Shown one piece after another: positions 40,091 through 47,413 of a stretch of DNA of 47,568 bases. This DNA comes from Streptomyces canus 299MFChir4.1. GTDB lineage: Bacteria; Actinomycetota; Actinomycetes; Streptomycetales; Streptomycetaceae. The translations under genes were made by a program, and so were the position numbers. How positions within the stretch are numbered: position 1 is the stretch's first letter; the number at the start of each line of letters is the position of its first letter. The stretch covers positions 60,635-108,202 of the forward strand of contig NZ_KB911610.1 of NCBI RefSeq assembly GCF_000383615.1, written 5' to 3'. The notes under the pieces were generated by a model. That model was not told the origin of the DNA, made no database searches, and saw only the letters and a program-made list of their open reading frames with translations.

Positions 40091-41331
40091 GTGGCGGCAG
40101 ACTTCTCGGGTACGGCGACCCCGGTGGCCGTCTCCCCGGACAGGCGCCGCATCAGCGCCGCGTACCCCACCGCCGCCACCGTCCCGACGACCGCGCACAG
40201 CCCCCACAGCCACTCCGCCCCGAACCGGTCGATGACGAAGCCGGACATCAGGGGCGCCACGAGGGCGGCGACGGACCAGGACAGGGTGTACATGCCCTGG
40301 TAGCGGCCGCGGCCGTGGGCGGGGGAGAGGCGCACGACGAGCCCGGTCTGGGTGGGGGCATTGATCATCTCGCCCAGGGTCCACACGCACACGGTGAGGG
40401 CGAAGAGGCCGACGGACCCGGCGAAGGCGGTGAGTCCGAAGCCGTATCCCGCGAGCAGGGACGAGACGACGAGGAGCCGCTGGGGATCCCGGTCCTGGAT
40501 GAAACGGGTCACCGGGATCTGCAGCGCGACGATCAGGACGCCGTTGAGGGCGATGGCCAGGCCGTAGTCGGCGGGCGTGAACCCGGCCTCGCCCATCGCG
40601 ACGGGCAGCCCGATCGAACCCTGCTGGAAGATCACGGCGACCAGGAAGGACAGCCCCAGGACACTCATGAACCGCCCGTCGCGCAGGACGGTGCCGAGGC
40701 GGACGTCGTCGGGGACCTTTTCGGCGTGCTGTGCGACGGGCCGGGACTCGGGCAGCTTGAGGAAGACGACGACCGCGCAGACGGTGGTCATCCCGGCCTC
40801 GATCAGGAAGCCCGCGAGATAGCTGTACTCGGCGATGAAACCGGCGGCCAAGGAGGAAATCGCGAAACCGAGGTTGATGGCCCAGTAGTTGAGCGAGAAG
40901 GCCCGGACCCGGTCCTCGGGCCGCACGATGTCGGCCATCATCGCCTGCACGGCCGGCCGGGAGGCGTTGGAGGTCATGCCGACGAGGAACGCGACGGCGG
41001 CGATGGCGACGGGGTGGTGCATGAAGCCGAGCAGCGCGACGGAGGCGGCGGTGGCGGACTGCGCGACGAGGAGGGTGGGCCGCCGCCCGAGCCGGTCGGT
41101 CATCACCCCGGCCCCGATCGACGAGACGACACCGCCCAGCCCGTGCAGCGAGGCGACGAGACCGGCGTAGGAGGCGGAGTAGCCGCGGTCGAGGGTGAGA
41201 TAGAGGGCCATGAAGGTGGCGACGAAGGCACCCAGGCGGTTGACGAGGGTGCTGATCCACAGCCACCAGAACGCGCGGGGGAGCCCGGAGACGGTCTCGC
41301 GGGTGGCGCGTCTCAGGGTGACGAGTGACAT
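40072..41331 (-). CDS. MFS transporter (sugar/drug efflux type)
   Basis: 419 residues from ATG 41331, which has GGGGGAC upstream. Twelve predicted helices. The A-motif G-V-M-T-D-R-L-G-R-R-P-T (about 75-86) is perfect, and a second copy-like loop R-F-I-Q-D-R-D-P-Q-R-L-L lies between helices 8 and 9. It resembles the YdgF/MdtH-like drug:H+ antiporter group; the substrate is unknown. Divergent from gpmA. The 3' end carries a 27-bp duplication. Confidence 0.88.
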   Translation of the reverse strand: MSLVTLRRATRETVSGLPRAFWWLWISTLVNRLGAFVATFMALYLTLDRGYSASYAGLVASLHGLGGVVSSIGAGVMTDRLGRRPTLLVAQSATAASVALLGFMHHPVAIAAVAFLVGMTSNASRPAVQAMMADIVRPEDRVRAFSLNYWAINLGFAISSLAAGFIAEYSYLAGFLIEAGMTTVCAVVVFLKLPESRPVAQHAEKVPDDVRLGTVLRDGRFMSVLGLSFLVAVIFQQGSIGLPVAMGEAGFTPADYGLAIALNGVLIVALQIPVTRFIQDRDPQRLLVVSSLLAGYGFGLTAFAGSVGLFALTVCVWTLGEMINAPTQTGLVVRLSPAHGRGRYQGMYTLSWSVAALVAPLMSGFVIDRFGAEWLWGLCAVVGTVAAVGYAALMRRLSGETATGVAVPEKSAATEASPA

Positions 41332-41482
41332 GGCGGGTCCCCCAGGTGTTGCGGTACGGGTGTAAGCGTCTCGGGCGGCGAGCACAACTTACGAAGCCGA
41401 GGCGACCGGGGGCCACTCAATTAGCAGATCCCGTCAACCGTCCGTCTGTCGAGCGGGCACCGCCCCGATCGAAGGCGTGGAT

Positions 41483-41488
41483 TACGCT
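41483..41488 (+). promoter_or_regulatory. -10 box of leaderless gpmA
   Basis: TACGCT, 7 nt, ATG 41496; no Shine-Dalgarno sequence. Confidence 0.5.
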
Positions 41489-41495
41489 CATACGC

Positions 41496-42257
41496 ATGGC
41501 CGACGCACCGTACAAGCTGATCCTCCTCCGCCACGGCGAGAGCGAATGGAACGCGAAGAACCTGTTCACCGGCTGGGTGGACGTCAACCTCAACGAGAAG
41601 GGCGAGAAGGAGGCAGTCCGCGGCGGCGAACTCCTGAAGGACGCCGACCTCCTGCCCGACGTGGTCCACACGTCCCTCCAGAAGCGCGCGATCCGCACCG
41701 CCCAGCTCGCGCTGGAGTCCGCGGACCGCCACTGGATCCCGGTCCACCGCTCCTGGCGCCTGAACGAACGCCACTACGGCGCCCTCCAGGGCAAGGACAA
41801 GGCACAGACCCTCGCGGAGTTCGGCGAGGAGCAGTTCATGCTGTGGCGCCGCTCCTACGACACCCCGCCGCCCCCGCTGTCTGACGACTCCGAGTTCTCC
41901 CAGGCGTCGGACCCCCGCTACGCCACGATCCCCCCGGAGCTCCGCCCCCGCACGGAGTGCCTGAAGGACGTCGTCGTCCGCATGCTCCCGTACTGGTACG
42001 ACGGCATCGTCCCGGACCTCCTCGCCGGCCGCACGGTCCTGGTCGCGGCTCACGGCAACAGCCTCCGCGCCCTGGTCAAGCACCTGGACGGCATCTCCGA
42101 CGCCGCCATCGCGGGCCTGAACATCCCGACGGGCATCCCGCTGTACTACGAACTCGACGCGTCCTTCAAGCCGGTGACCCCGGGCGGCACGTACCTGGAC
42201 CCGGAGGCGGCTGCGGCGGCCATCGAGGCGGTCAAGAACCAGGGCAAGAAGAAGTAA
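41496..42257 (+). CDS. gpmA: 2,3-bisphosphoglycerate-dependent phosphoglycerate mutase
   Basis: 253 residues, normal for the dPGM family. Phospho-acceptor His13 in L-L-R-H-G-E-S-E-W-N, then L-N-E-R-H-Y-G-A-L-Q-G, and the second His in V-L-V-A-A-H-G-N-S-L-R-A-L. It interconverts 3- and 2-phosphoglycerate in glycolysis. A strong intrinsic terminator follows. Synteny with mshA and YbjN marks this as core chromosome. Confidence 0.96.
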   Translation: MADAPYKLILLRHGESEWNAKNLFTGWVDVNLNEKGEKEAVRGGELLKDADLLPDVVHTSLQKRAIRTAQLALESADRHWIPVHRSWRLNERHYGALQGKDKAQTLAEFGEEQFMLWRRSYDTPPPPLSDDSEFSQASDPRYATIPPELRPRTECLKDVVVRMLPYWYDGIVPDLLAGRTVLVAAHGNSLRALVKHLDGISDAAIAGLNIPTGIPLYYELDASFKPVTPGGTYLDPEAAAAAIEAVKNQGKKK

Positions 42258-42270
42258 CGCAACACCAGCA

Positions 42271-42312
42271 AGCCCCCGACCTGCTGTTTCTCGGCAGGGC
42301 GGGGGCTTTTTG
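42271..42312 (+). terminator. Rho-independent terminator of gpmA
   Basis: The stem is AGCCCCCG-A-CCTGC pairing with GCAGG-GCGGGGGCT, followed by a T5 tract. It marks the core side of the boundary with the integrated element. Confidence 0.85.
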
Positions 42313-42337
42313 GTGGGGCTGGGCCGTCCCTGGGCCG

Positions 42338-42514
42338 TCAGGTGCGACGACGCCAGCGGTGGACCCGGATGTCGAGGACGATCAGCAGGGCCACGGGGTC
42401 GGCGACTTCGGCGGGAACGCCGGTCCAGTGGGCGTATCCCGCCACCGCCACCCCCAGCAGCGAGAACGGCAGATCTCGAGGCCAGACGTCGATGGTCAAT
42501 CCGAATCGTGGCAT
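42338..42514 (-). CDS. 58-residue hypothetical membrane protein at the element boundary
   Basis: 58 residues from ATG 42514, which has GGAGAA upstream; ATG 42529 would add five residues but lacks a ribosome site. Two hydrophobic stretches (LPFSLLGVAVAGYAHW and DPVALLIVLDI) end in a basic tail R-V-H-R-W-R-R-R-T. Small proteins of this kind are often found by mobile elements. It lies between the gpmA terminator and the att-side repeats, so it is either the last chromosomal or the first element gene. Confidence 0.6.
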   Translation of the reverse strand: MPRFGLTIDVWPRDLPFSLLGVAVAGYAHWTGVPAEVADPVALLIVLDIRVHRWRRRT

Positions 42515-42575
42515 GCTTGTGTTCTCCATCGTCTTGAGGAGCCGTCGCAGGTTTTCCGAGCATGGATGGAGAAGG

Positions 42576-42606
42576 GGCCGCCTCCGCTGTAACGGGGGCG
42601 GCCTTT
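42576..42606. terminator. Hairpin with short T run in the element's left end
   Basis: GGCCGCC (42576-42582) and GGCGGCC (42597-42603) flank a 14-nt loop and are followed by TTT. Probably a terminator in the otherwise gene-free 42515-43099. Confidence 0.55.
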
Positions 42607-42653
42607 CCAATCCGCGAGGAGAACTTAACCACGGATCATCTGGCGGGCCAAAT

Positions 42654-42684
42654 TCGACCGATACCCTGGCCGGGTATCGGTCGA
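42654..42684. repeat. Large perfect palindrome with 13-bp arms
   Basis: TCGACCGATACCC (42654-42666) and GGGTATCGGTCGA (42672-42684), 5-nt centre. The T run of a terminator is absent and the base composition is lower in GC than the surroundings. It may be a replication, transfer or regulator site of the element. Confidence 0.75.
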
Positions 42685-42780
42685 TAATCACGTGGCCTGT
42701 CGGTGGGGGTGCCCACCCGGAGCCTTCTGGGCTCTATCTAGACCTTCCAGGTGAAGGCGTTCTTCGAGTCATTCGCTTTC

Positions 42781-42892
42781 GTCGTCCTGCACGTCGTCCT
42801 GCATGTAGTGCTGCATGTCGTCCTGCATGTCGTCCTGCATGTCGTCCTGCACGTCGTCCTGCACGTCGTCCTGCACGTCGTCCTGCACGTTG
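42781..42892. repeat. 12-bp minisatellite, about 9 units
   Basis: Unit GTCGTCCTGCAC with C/T changes (GTCGTCCTGCAT) and one GTAGTGCTGCAT. It reads through without stops on both strands as repeating V-V-L-H or T-C-R-T, with no ribosome site, so it is more likely non-coding. Confidence 0.85.
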
Positions 42893-42930
42893 GATGGGCT
42901 GCGAGGCCAAATGGTTCCGTGATTTGTGTA

Positions 42931-43090
42931 CCGTGATTTGGTTTCGCCGGGTGGAGTATTTGTGATTGGTGATCCGCAATGCTGGTGTCCGCGATTTGCG
43001 TACCGTGATTTGGTTTCGCCGGGTGGAGCATTTGTGATTGGTGATCCGCAATGCTGGTGTCCGCGATTGTGTAACGTGACTTGGTTTTGC
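42931..43090. repeat. 72-bp direct repeats beside int (probable attP arm sites)
   Basis: Units 42931-43002 (72 bp) and 43003-43073 (71 bp) are almost identical; a third copy starts at 43074 and decays within 20 bp. Each holds CGTGATTTGGTTTCGCC and TTTGTGATTGGTGATCCGC. The GTGATT(T)GG words recur several times, as expected for integrase arm-type binding sites just downstream of int. The stretch is clearly AT-richer than its surroundings. Confidence 0.7.
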
Positions 43091-43099
43091 TGGAGAAGA

Positions 43100-44341
43100 T
43101 TACGGATGGAGGGGCTGACAGTTGGTGAATATGGCGGCCACAGCCTTGCGAGTGCGCTCCTGACTGGACGGCATGAGGTGCGCGTAGACGCGAAGCGTCA
43201 GACCTGGGTCCGAGTGCCCCAGGTACTCGGCGAGGGCCTTGATGTTCTCCCCGGCGTCCAGGAGCACCGAGGCGTAGAAGTGGCGGAGCGCGTGCATGCC
43301 GTTCTCGCGAGACTCGGCATACGGCTGGCCCTGCTTCCGCTCGGGGATCACTCCGGCCGAGGCCAGCGCCCGCTTCCATGCCTCCTCGTTGAGTGACGTC
43401 CGCCAGACATGACCACCGCGCGGCCCGGTGAAGATCAGCCGCTTGGTCACCGGCGGCCCGTCTGCCACCTTCCACGGCAAGGTGACGTCGACCGGTGGGA
43501 ACCGCTTCATGTGCGCCCGCAGGGCATCAGCGACCGGCTCAGGAAGCGGCACGTCCCGGAGCTTGCCGCCCTTGGGCGGGGCGAAGACGGCCTTGCTTCG
43601 GCTCAGCTTGAGTTGCTGGACCACGTGCAACGTGTCCGACTCGAAGTCGATCGCGTCGACGGCCACGCCGAGGATCTCGCCCTGGCGCAAGCCGCAGCCG
43701 CCACCCAAATCGACCATGGCCCGGAACCGCTCGGGCATGCCGGCCCGGACGGCAAAGACCCGTTCCGGTGTCCAGGGAGCGACGCGCCTGTCATCGACGG
43801 TCGGCGGTCGGACCGATCGAGCCGCACACGGATTCCGGGGAAGGTGCCCGTCATCCACGGCTGCGCTGAGGGCGGCACGCACGTTGGAGTAGATAGTGCG
43901 GGCGTACGAGCCTCGGATGCCGTTCTCGCTCAGTTGCCGCACCCAGTCCCGGATGTGCGCAGGCTGGAAGGAGCCGAGCGGTCGCGATCCCAGGTACGGG
44001 AACGCGTGCAGCCGAAGCTGCGACTCCATCGAAGCCTGGGTGTTCGGGTCGGCTCCCTGGGTGGATACCCATGCCTCGGCGTATTGCTGGAAGGTGATCC
44101 GAGCGGCGCGCGGATCGATGTACTGCCCGCGTGCCATGTCCGCCTCGGTGTGGGCGAGCCACTGGTCAGCAAGCCGCTTCTGTCTGTCGGGGAAGCTCTT
44201 GGACTTCTCCGTACCATCCGGGCCGACGTACCGGGCGCGGTAGCGCGCGCCCGAACCGTAGCGGTCACTTTTCACTCTGCGGCTCTTGCCGTCCGGACCG
44301 ACCTCGGTCTTGTACCAGCGGTCTTGAATGTGTCCGGCCAT
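43100..44341 (-). CDS. int: Tyrosine integrase of the AICE
   Basis: 413 residues. N-terminal arm-binding region (basic 20-60), a SAM-like core-binding domain (about 80-180) and a catalytic domain with R219 in C-G-L-R-Q-G-E, H350-A-L-R353, H376 in L-G-H-S-D-P-G and nucleophile Y386. Site-specific integration/excision of the element, aided by the Xis encoded upstream with an ATGA overlap. Related to pSAM2- and SLP1-type integrases. Confidence 0.93.
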   Translation of the reverse strand: MAGHIQDRWYKTEVGPDGKSRRVKSDRYGSGARYRARYVGPDGTEKSKSFPDRQKRLADQWLAHTEADMARGQYIDPRAARITFQQYAEAWVSTQGADPNTQASMESQLRLHAFPYLGSRPLGSFQPAHIRDWVRQLSENGIRGSYARTIYSNVRAALSAAVDDGHLPRNPCAARSVRPPTVDDRRVAPWTPERVFAVRAGMPERFRAMVDLGGGCGLRQGEILGVAVDAIDFESDTLHVVQQLKLSRSKAVFAPPKGGKLRDVPLPEPVADALRAHMKRFPPVDVTLPWKVADGPPVTKRLIFTGPRGGHVWRTSLNEEAWKRALASAGVIPERKQGQPYAESRENGMHALRHFYASVLLDAGENIKALAEYLGHSDPGLTLRVYAHLMPSSQERTRKAVAAIFTNCQPLHP

Positions 44342-44580
44342 CAGGCAGCCGCCGCTTCACGCCGGGAGTCCACCCAGGTCTGCACGTCGGCCGGGTCGAA
44401 GCGCAGGTGCCGGCCTACGCGGAACCCACGGGGACCGGTGCGCTTACGTCGCCACTGGTAGACAGTCTCGACGCTGGGCAACTCGAACATCTCCACCAGG
44501 TCGTCAGGGGTTAGGTACCGCGGGGGCAGAGGGCGCGGTTCGGTGGCCACGTCGGCCGGCGCAAGGCGTCGGCTAGTCAC
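44341..44580 (-). CDS. xis: Excisionase (MerR-like winged helix)
   Basis: 79 residues. The HTH_17-type pattern RYLTPDDLVEMFELPSVETVYQW then GFRVGRHLRFDPADVQTWV is that of AICE Xis. It overlaps int by one base (ATGA) and the Rep gene by 8 bp, so rep-xis-int form one operon, as in pSAM2. Confidence 0.9.
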   Translation of the reverse strand: MTSRRLAPADVATEPRPLPPRYLTPDDLVEMFELPSVETVYQWRRKRTGPRGFRVGRHLRFDPADVQTWVDSRREAAAA

Positions 44581-45889
44581 GGGTGGGTTCTCCTTCTGTT
44601 CCGGGCGCGAGATCGGCGGATGCGGCTAGCCAGGCTTCGGCGTCGGAGAGGCCGGTCCCGGCGAAGACCCAGTGCGCGAGGACGTACGTCGTCTCGGGGG
44701 CGGGTTCATTCGTTGCTGCCTGTGCTCGTCGCCATTCGGCGCGGGCGTTGCGGAGGGCGCCGAGGGTGGTGGAGTAGCGGCGGGATTTGGTGGAGAAGTG
44801 GCCGCGGAAGCCGAGCATGTGAGCCCAGGCGCGCAGGCGGAGGTGTTCGAGGTCCTTACGGGCTCCGAGAGCCCAGGCGGTTCGGATGAGTTGGCGGGCG
44901 TGGTCGCTGATGTCGAGCTGGGCGAGTTCGGCAACGAACTTCAGCGGCCGGTCGAGAGCTCCCGTGGCCGTCTCCGCGCCTTTGGTGGCGTACTTGGCGA
45001 TGTAGGCGGCGACGGCGCGTTCGGTGAGTTCCTGGCCGTCGTTGAAGTCGGCGGAGCGGATGGTGCGGACGTCGAGTTGGCGGCCGAAGGTGAAGGTGTG
45101 GGTGCGGCCGTCGATGACCGGGCCGTCGACACGGACCTTGGTCGCGGCGGTTTCTATGGCGTCGGTGAGGAGCTCGGCTGTGGCCCATGCGGGCGGTGGG
45201 GTGTTGCCGCCTTCAGGGCCGTCGATGCGGATGACCGCGTGGAAGTGAACGGCTCCGCGCTTTTGGTATTCGGCGACCTTGGCGAAGGAAACGCGGGCGT
45301 AGTCGCGGAGACGCCGTTGTGAGAGGCCCGCGCGCTTGGCGACTTCTCGGCGGAGGTAGATGGAGAAGCGTTGCCAGAGGGCGCCTGCGTGGGCGTTCCA
45401 GAGGACGGCGGCTTCGTAGTCGTAGGTGTCGGGGTTGAGCGGGGTGCCGAGGGGGTCGTCGTCTTGGTCGTGGTGGAGGCCGCAGCGGCAGGGGCGGCCG
45501 TCGGTGCGGCGGTTGTGGACCGGGCCGAAACCGGGGGCGGTGAAGGTGGCGAACACGCGGGGGTGGGTGCCGACCTGTTCGGGTGTGCCTTTGCCGCCGC
45601 GCAGTCCGGCGGTGATGAGGTGGAAGGTGTCGCGGCGGTAGACCTCGGCGCAAGCCGGGCAGCGGGTGGTGCGGCGGTTGTTGCAGCGGACGAGGAGTTG
45701 GCCGGCGGGGAGGCTGGTCGAGTCGAGGTGCTGGAGGATGCGGCCGATCTCGCCGGTTGCGGTGTCGAGGTCGTATTCGGTGCGGTGGCCGTCGAGGCGG
45801 ATGGGGTGGGTGCAGCTGCCGAGGCCGGAGAGCTGGCGGAGGATACCGGGGAGGGTGCCCTGGGCGGCCAGGTTCGCGAGTTCCGGCAC
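44573..45889 (-). CDS. RepSA-like replication initiator
   Basis: 438 residues from GTG 45889. A Cys-rich element RCNNRRTTRCPAC (about 69-81) may bind zinc. The HUH motif V-H-F-H-A-V-I (about 216-222) and a Tyr motif A-A-Y-I-A-K-Y-A-T-K (about 290-299) mark a rolling-circle initiator of the pSAM2 RepSA family, which replicates the excised element and probably nicks an origin nearby. The start is uncertain: a good AGAAGGG ribosome site lies upstream with an ATC rather than ATG eight nt after it, adding 13 residues if used. Confidence 0.88.
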   Translation of the reverse strand: MPELANLAAQGTLPGILRQLSGLGSCTHPIRLDGHRTEYDLDTATGEIGRILQHLDSTSLPAGQLLVRCNNRRTTRCPACAEVYRRDTFHLITAGLRGGKGTPEQVGTHPRVFATFTAPGFGPVHNRRTDGRPCRCGLHHDQDDDPLGTPLNPDTYDYEAAVLWNAHAGALWQRFSIYLRREVAKRAGLSQRRLRDYARVSFAKVAEYQKRGAVHFHAVIRIDGPEGGNTPPPAWATAELLTDAIETAATKVRVDGPVIDGRTHTFTFGRQLDVRTIRSADFNDGQELTERAVAAYIAKYATKGAETATGALDRPLKFVAELAQLDISDHARQLIRTAWALGARKDLEHLRLRAWAHMLGFRGHFSTKSRRYSTTLGALRNARAEWRRAQAATNEPAPETTYVLAHWVFAGTGLSDAEAWLAASADLAPGTEGEPTRD

Positions 45890-46009
45890 GGGGGCCGGGG
45901 TGGTGCGGGTGAAGATGGCGTTTCCCTTCTGACTGGCTCGGTCGGGAGGAAGGCCCCGGGGCGGCGTAATGCTTGGTCGTGTGCCGTCGCCCCGGAGGCC
46001 GGGCGGGGT

Positions 46010-46255
46010 CTAGCGGCGGTGCTGGTCGCGGAGCAGGGAGCGCAGGACGACGGCGGCCACGGCTACGGAGATGGCCGTGACGGCGACGGCGGCCAGGAGT
46101 GCGGTGAGGACGACTCCTCCGACGACCAGGGCGACGACCGTCTTCTGATCGATGGACACCGAGGGCAGCGAGCGGCGGGCGGGTGCCGGGTCGGACGTGG
46201 CGTGGGTGTGTGCGGGCGGCGGGGTGGGGTTGTCGGGGTACTTGGGCAGGAACAC
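46010..46255 (-). CDS. SpdD-like spread protein
   Basis: 81 residues from GTG 46255. A Pro/Ala-rich N-terminus is followed by two overlapping hydrophobic segments (VVALVVGGVVLTALLAAVAVTAISVAVAAVV) and a basic end L-L-R-D-Q-H-R-R. Matches SpdD of pSAM2-type elements, a membrane protein for intramycelial spread of transferred DNA. The gap from here to rep (45890-46009) contains G/C-rich inverted repeats such as GGCGGCG...CCGTCGCC. Confidence 0.72.
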   Translation of the reverse strand: MFLPKYPDNPTPPPAHTHATSDPAPARRSLPSVSIDQKTVVALVVGGVVLTALLAAVAVTAISVAVAAVVLRSLLRDQHRR

Positions 46256-46280
46256 GGCGGAGCCCTTCTTATCTACTCGT

Positions 46281-46475
46281 CTAGATGTGTTGTCCGTTTA
46301 TGACGGTCACGCCGGAGCGTGTGCCGGATTCGATGGCGGGGGCGAGGAAGGTGTGGGAGAGCCAGAAGCCGAAGAGGGCGATCAGGACGACGATCCAGGT
46401 GCGGACGCCGAGGAACTTGACTGCTCCCCAGGCGAAGAAGCCGAGGAGGACGACGAGGGGGAGGCTGACGGTCAC
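46281..46475 (-). CDS. Small membrane protein of the AICE
   Basis: 64 residues: two hydrophobic helices (PLVVLLGFFAWGAVKFL and WIVVLIALFGFWLS) and an extracytoplasmic-looking tail GTRSGVTVINGQHI. It lies between the SpdD-like and transfer-protein genes in the same transcript; similar short membrane proteins occur at this place in other AICEs. Function unknown. Confidence 0.7.
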   Translation of the reverse strand: MTVSLPLVVLLGFFAWGAVKFLGVRTWIVVLIALFGFWLSHTFLAPAIESGTRSGVTVINGQHI

Positions 46476-46491
46476 GGGGTGGTGGGTCCTT

Positions 46492-46683
46492 TCAGCGGAC
46501 GGGGCAGCGGTGGGTGCGGGCGGCCAGTTCGGCGGCGGCGCGGCTGTCGTAGTCGGCGGAGAAGTTGCAGCGCGGGGCGGTGCAGGCGGCGGTGTGCTTC
46601 TCGCGGCCCCGGCCGTCGTACGAGGTGGCGACCTGAACGGGGCCGATGCGGGTGACGTTGCGGAAGCAGCGGTTCGCGGACAC
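46492..46683 (-). CDS. Small mobile-element transfer protein
   Basis: 63 residues from GTG 46683, which has AAGGGAGAA upstream. Basic, with Cys/His spacing C6, C34, C39 and H58...C60 (ACTAPRCNFSADYDSRAAAEL, then HRCPVR) that could form a small zinc ribbon. This matches the mobile element transfer protein found between spd genes in Streptomyces AICEs; a DNA- or protein-binding role in spreading is possible. Confidence 0.78.
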   Translation of the reverse strand: MSANRCFRNVTRIGPVQVATSYDGRGREKHTAACTAPRCNFSADYDSRAAAELAARTHRCPVR

Positions 46684-46697
46684 GTGGAGTTCTCCCT

Positions 46698-47327
46698 TCA
46701 GAGCTGGGCGGCAATGGCTTCGGCCAGGGGCTCCGGAACGCCCAGGCGGACGCGGAGAGTTGGGATGTCGATCGGGGCTCCGGTGCGGGTGTGGTGTTCG
46801 GCGGCGACCTTGCGGGCGTGGTCGACCAGCGCAACCGGGACCGGGATGGGCGCGGTTGGCGGGGCCGATTCGGTGGCGGGTTGAGCAGGCGGGTCGGGTG
46901 TGGCTTCGGGCTCGTCCTCCTGGTCCTCGATGAGTTCTGCGCTGATCTCGTCGGTGGCGGCCTTGGGCGCCGAGTGTGCGAGGAGGGTTCCGCCGAGGAA
47001 GGCGACCGCGGGCCAGCCCGCGACGAGGATGCGCAGCCAGGCCGGCACGTCGGTCATGTCGAGGAGTCCGGCGGTGGCGACGTTGGCGCCGAGGGATGCG
47101 ATGAGGGCGATGACGAACCAGCACCAGGCCGCCGCTTTGGCCGTACCGGTGCGGAGTCGACGCCATGCGGCGACGAGCAGCAGGTCAACGCTGATCGGAT
47201 AGGCCCACGCCTTCCATCCGCCCTGTCCGGCCGCCATGGCAATGTCGTGGATGTGGGCGAAGGACAGTGCGGCGGCGATGAGCGCCTGGACCAACACCGC
47301 GTCGACACGGGCCAGATGGGCGCGCAA
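46698..47327 (-). CDS. SpdB-like DUF2637 membrane spread protein
   Basis: 209 residues from TTG 47327, which has AAGGAG at 8-nt spacing. Four hydrophobic helices in residues 10-120 (for instance VQALIAAALSFAHIHDIAMAAG and AWAYPISVDLLLVAAW), the DUF2637 pattern, then an acidic Pro-rich linker and a C-terminal helix-turn-helix-like end (ARKVAAEHHTRTG...LRVRLGVPEPLAEAI). SpdB proteins spread AICE DNA through septa of the recipient mycelium. Confidence 0.85.
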   Translation of the reverse strand: MRAHLARVDAVLVQALIAAALSFAHIHDIAMAAGQGGWKAWAYPISVDLLLVAAWRRLRTGTAKAAAWCWFVIALIASLGANVATAGLLDMTDVPAWLRILVAGWPAVAFLGGTLLAHSAPKAATDEISAELIEDQEDEPEATPDPPAQPATESAPPTAPIPVPVALVDHARKVAAEHHTRTGAPIDIPTLRVRLGVPEPLAEAIAAQL

Positions 47328-47413
47328 CGGTCCGGCTCCTTTCTGTTTTGGCCATGGCAGGGGTAGGGACGTGGCGCGAGGCGGTCACGCCGACCGGGTG
47401 AAGAGGGGGTGCG

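Noticed and set aside
40315..41328. Forward Gly/Asp/Glu-rich frame opposite the MFS gene
   Set aside because: Shadow of the MFS coding strand; no domain and biased composition.
42766..42775. TTCGAGTC resembling a tRNA T-loop, as a sign of an att tRNA fragment
   Set aside because: The flanking bases do not form a T-stem or acceptor stem; coincidence is more likely.
42781..42892. CRISPR-like appearance of the 12-bp repeat
   Set aside because: Units are contiguous with no unique spacers, and no cas genes are near.
42738..43475. Reverse frame reading repeated T-C-R-T as a gene
   Set aside because: It is a minisatellite translated by chance. It continues antisense-free into int sequence in another frame and lacks a ribosome site.
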